Positions 63,921 to 64,000 of a stretch of 64,000 nt of DNA are shown here, piece after piece. The notes under the pieces are model-generated. The model made no database searches, was not told the origin of the DNA, and saw only the letters and a program-made list of their open reading frames with translations. The DNA lies in contig CM037587.1 in NCBI GenBank assembly GCA_021018995.1, positions 3,288,866 through 3,352,865 on the forward strand, in the 5' to 3' direction. Source of the stretch: Chloranthus sessilifolius. Taxonomy: Eukaryota > Streptophyta > Magnoliopsida > Chloranthales > Chloranthaceae. A program made the translations under genes and the position numbers. The stretch's first letter is position 1; the number at the start of each line of letters is the position of its first letter.

Positions 63921-64000
63921 AATCTCATAAAACGTTTAAGTTTAAAAAACCACGATGCAAATTTTAATCTCTTAAAGTTATTGAAAATGGATCGCCGAGT

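Noticed and set aside
63569..63922. 117-codon ORF and its opposite-strand partner
   Set aside because: Both arise from the two arms of a foldback element; the matching peptide pieces on both strands are due to the inverse repeat.

Overview
This window is nuclear DNA from a flowering plant with a large, repeat-rich genome. The signs are two recognisable plant gene families (a DUF538 secreted protein and a PORR-domain organellar RNA-binding protein), a 7 kb intron filled with transposable elements, and long stretches of nested LTR retrotransposons, L1-type LINEs, tRNA-derived SINEs and foldback/MITE elements. The species cannot be fixed from the sequence alone. Nearly all short open reading frames are spurious.

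Layout. 0-5.5 kb: AT-rich repeats, a two-step satellite (1275-2085) and foldback elements nested in one another. 5.5-13.5 kb: a structurally complete but dead Ty1/copia retrotransposon with LTRs, primer site and a 5-bp target duplication, carrying an older LTR fragment in its leader. 13.5-18.2 kb: MITEs, SINEs and a possible captured exon. 18.2-24.7 kb: a long solo LTR (A, TSD GTTCA) containing a second, oppositely oriented, non-autonomous Ty3-type element (B) with an ORF. 26.9-36.0 kb: the DUF538 locus: a truncated 5' duplicate, then an intact two-exon gene whose last 14 codons lie beyond a 6989-bp intron holding tandem repeats, SINEs, an internally deleted LINE and MITEs. 36-41 kb: foldback elements. 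41.2-45.3 kb: a LINE reverse-transcriptase relic broken by a hAT-like MITE and by solo LTR C (TSD CTCAT). 46-54 kb: microsatellites, GATAC-rich foldbacks, a SINE with a 12-bp TSD, a possible first exon, and hAT-like and Harbinger-like MITEs. 54.6-57.2 kb: a 5'-truncated L1 with a 16-bp TSD. 59.4-60.65 kb: an intact single-exon PORR gene whose 5' end is duplicated just upstream. 61.1-62.9 kb: element D, related to B, with its ORF and palindrome arrays.

The most unusual signal is shared by the three long LTRs (A, B, C) and element D. Each carries an array of a different short palindrome (TCAATCGATTGA, TTGATCGATCAA, TTCGTTCGAACGAA, GACCNATCGGTC), and in every case the palindromes are spaced about 20-22 bp apart, i.e. 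two DNA helical turns. In A, B and C the array sits at a similar offset (about 0.6-0.75 kb) from the LTR start. Spacing and position are kept while the motif is replaced, which looks like a family-specific binding array. This is the best candidate here for something undescribed.
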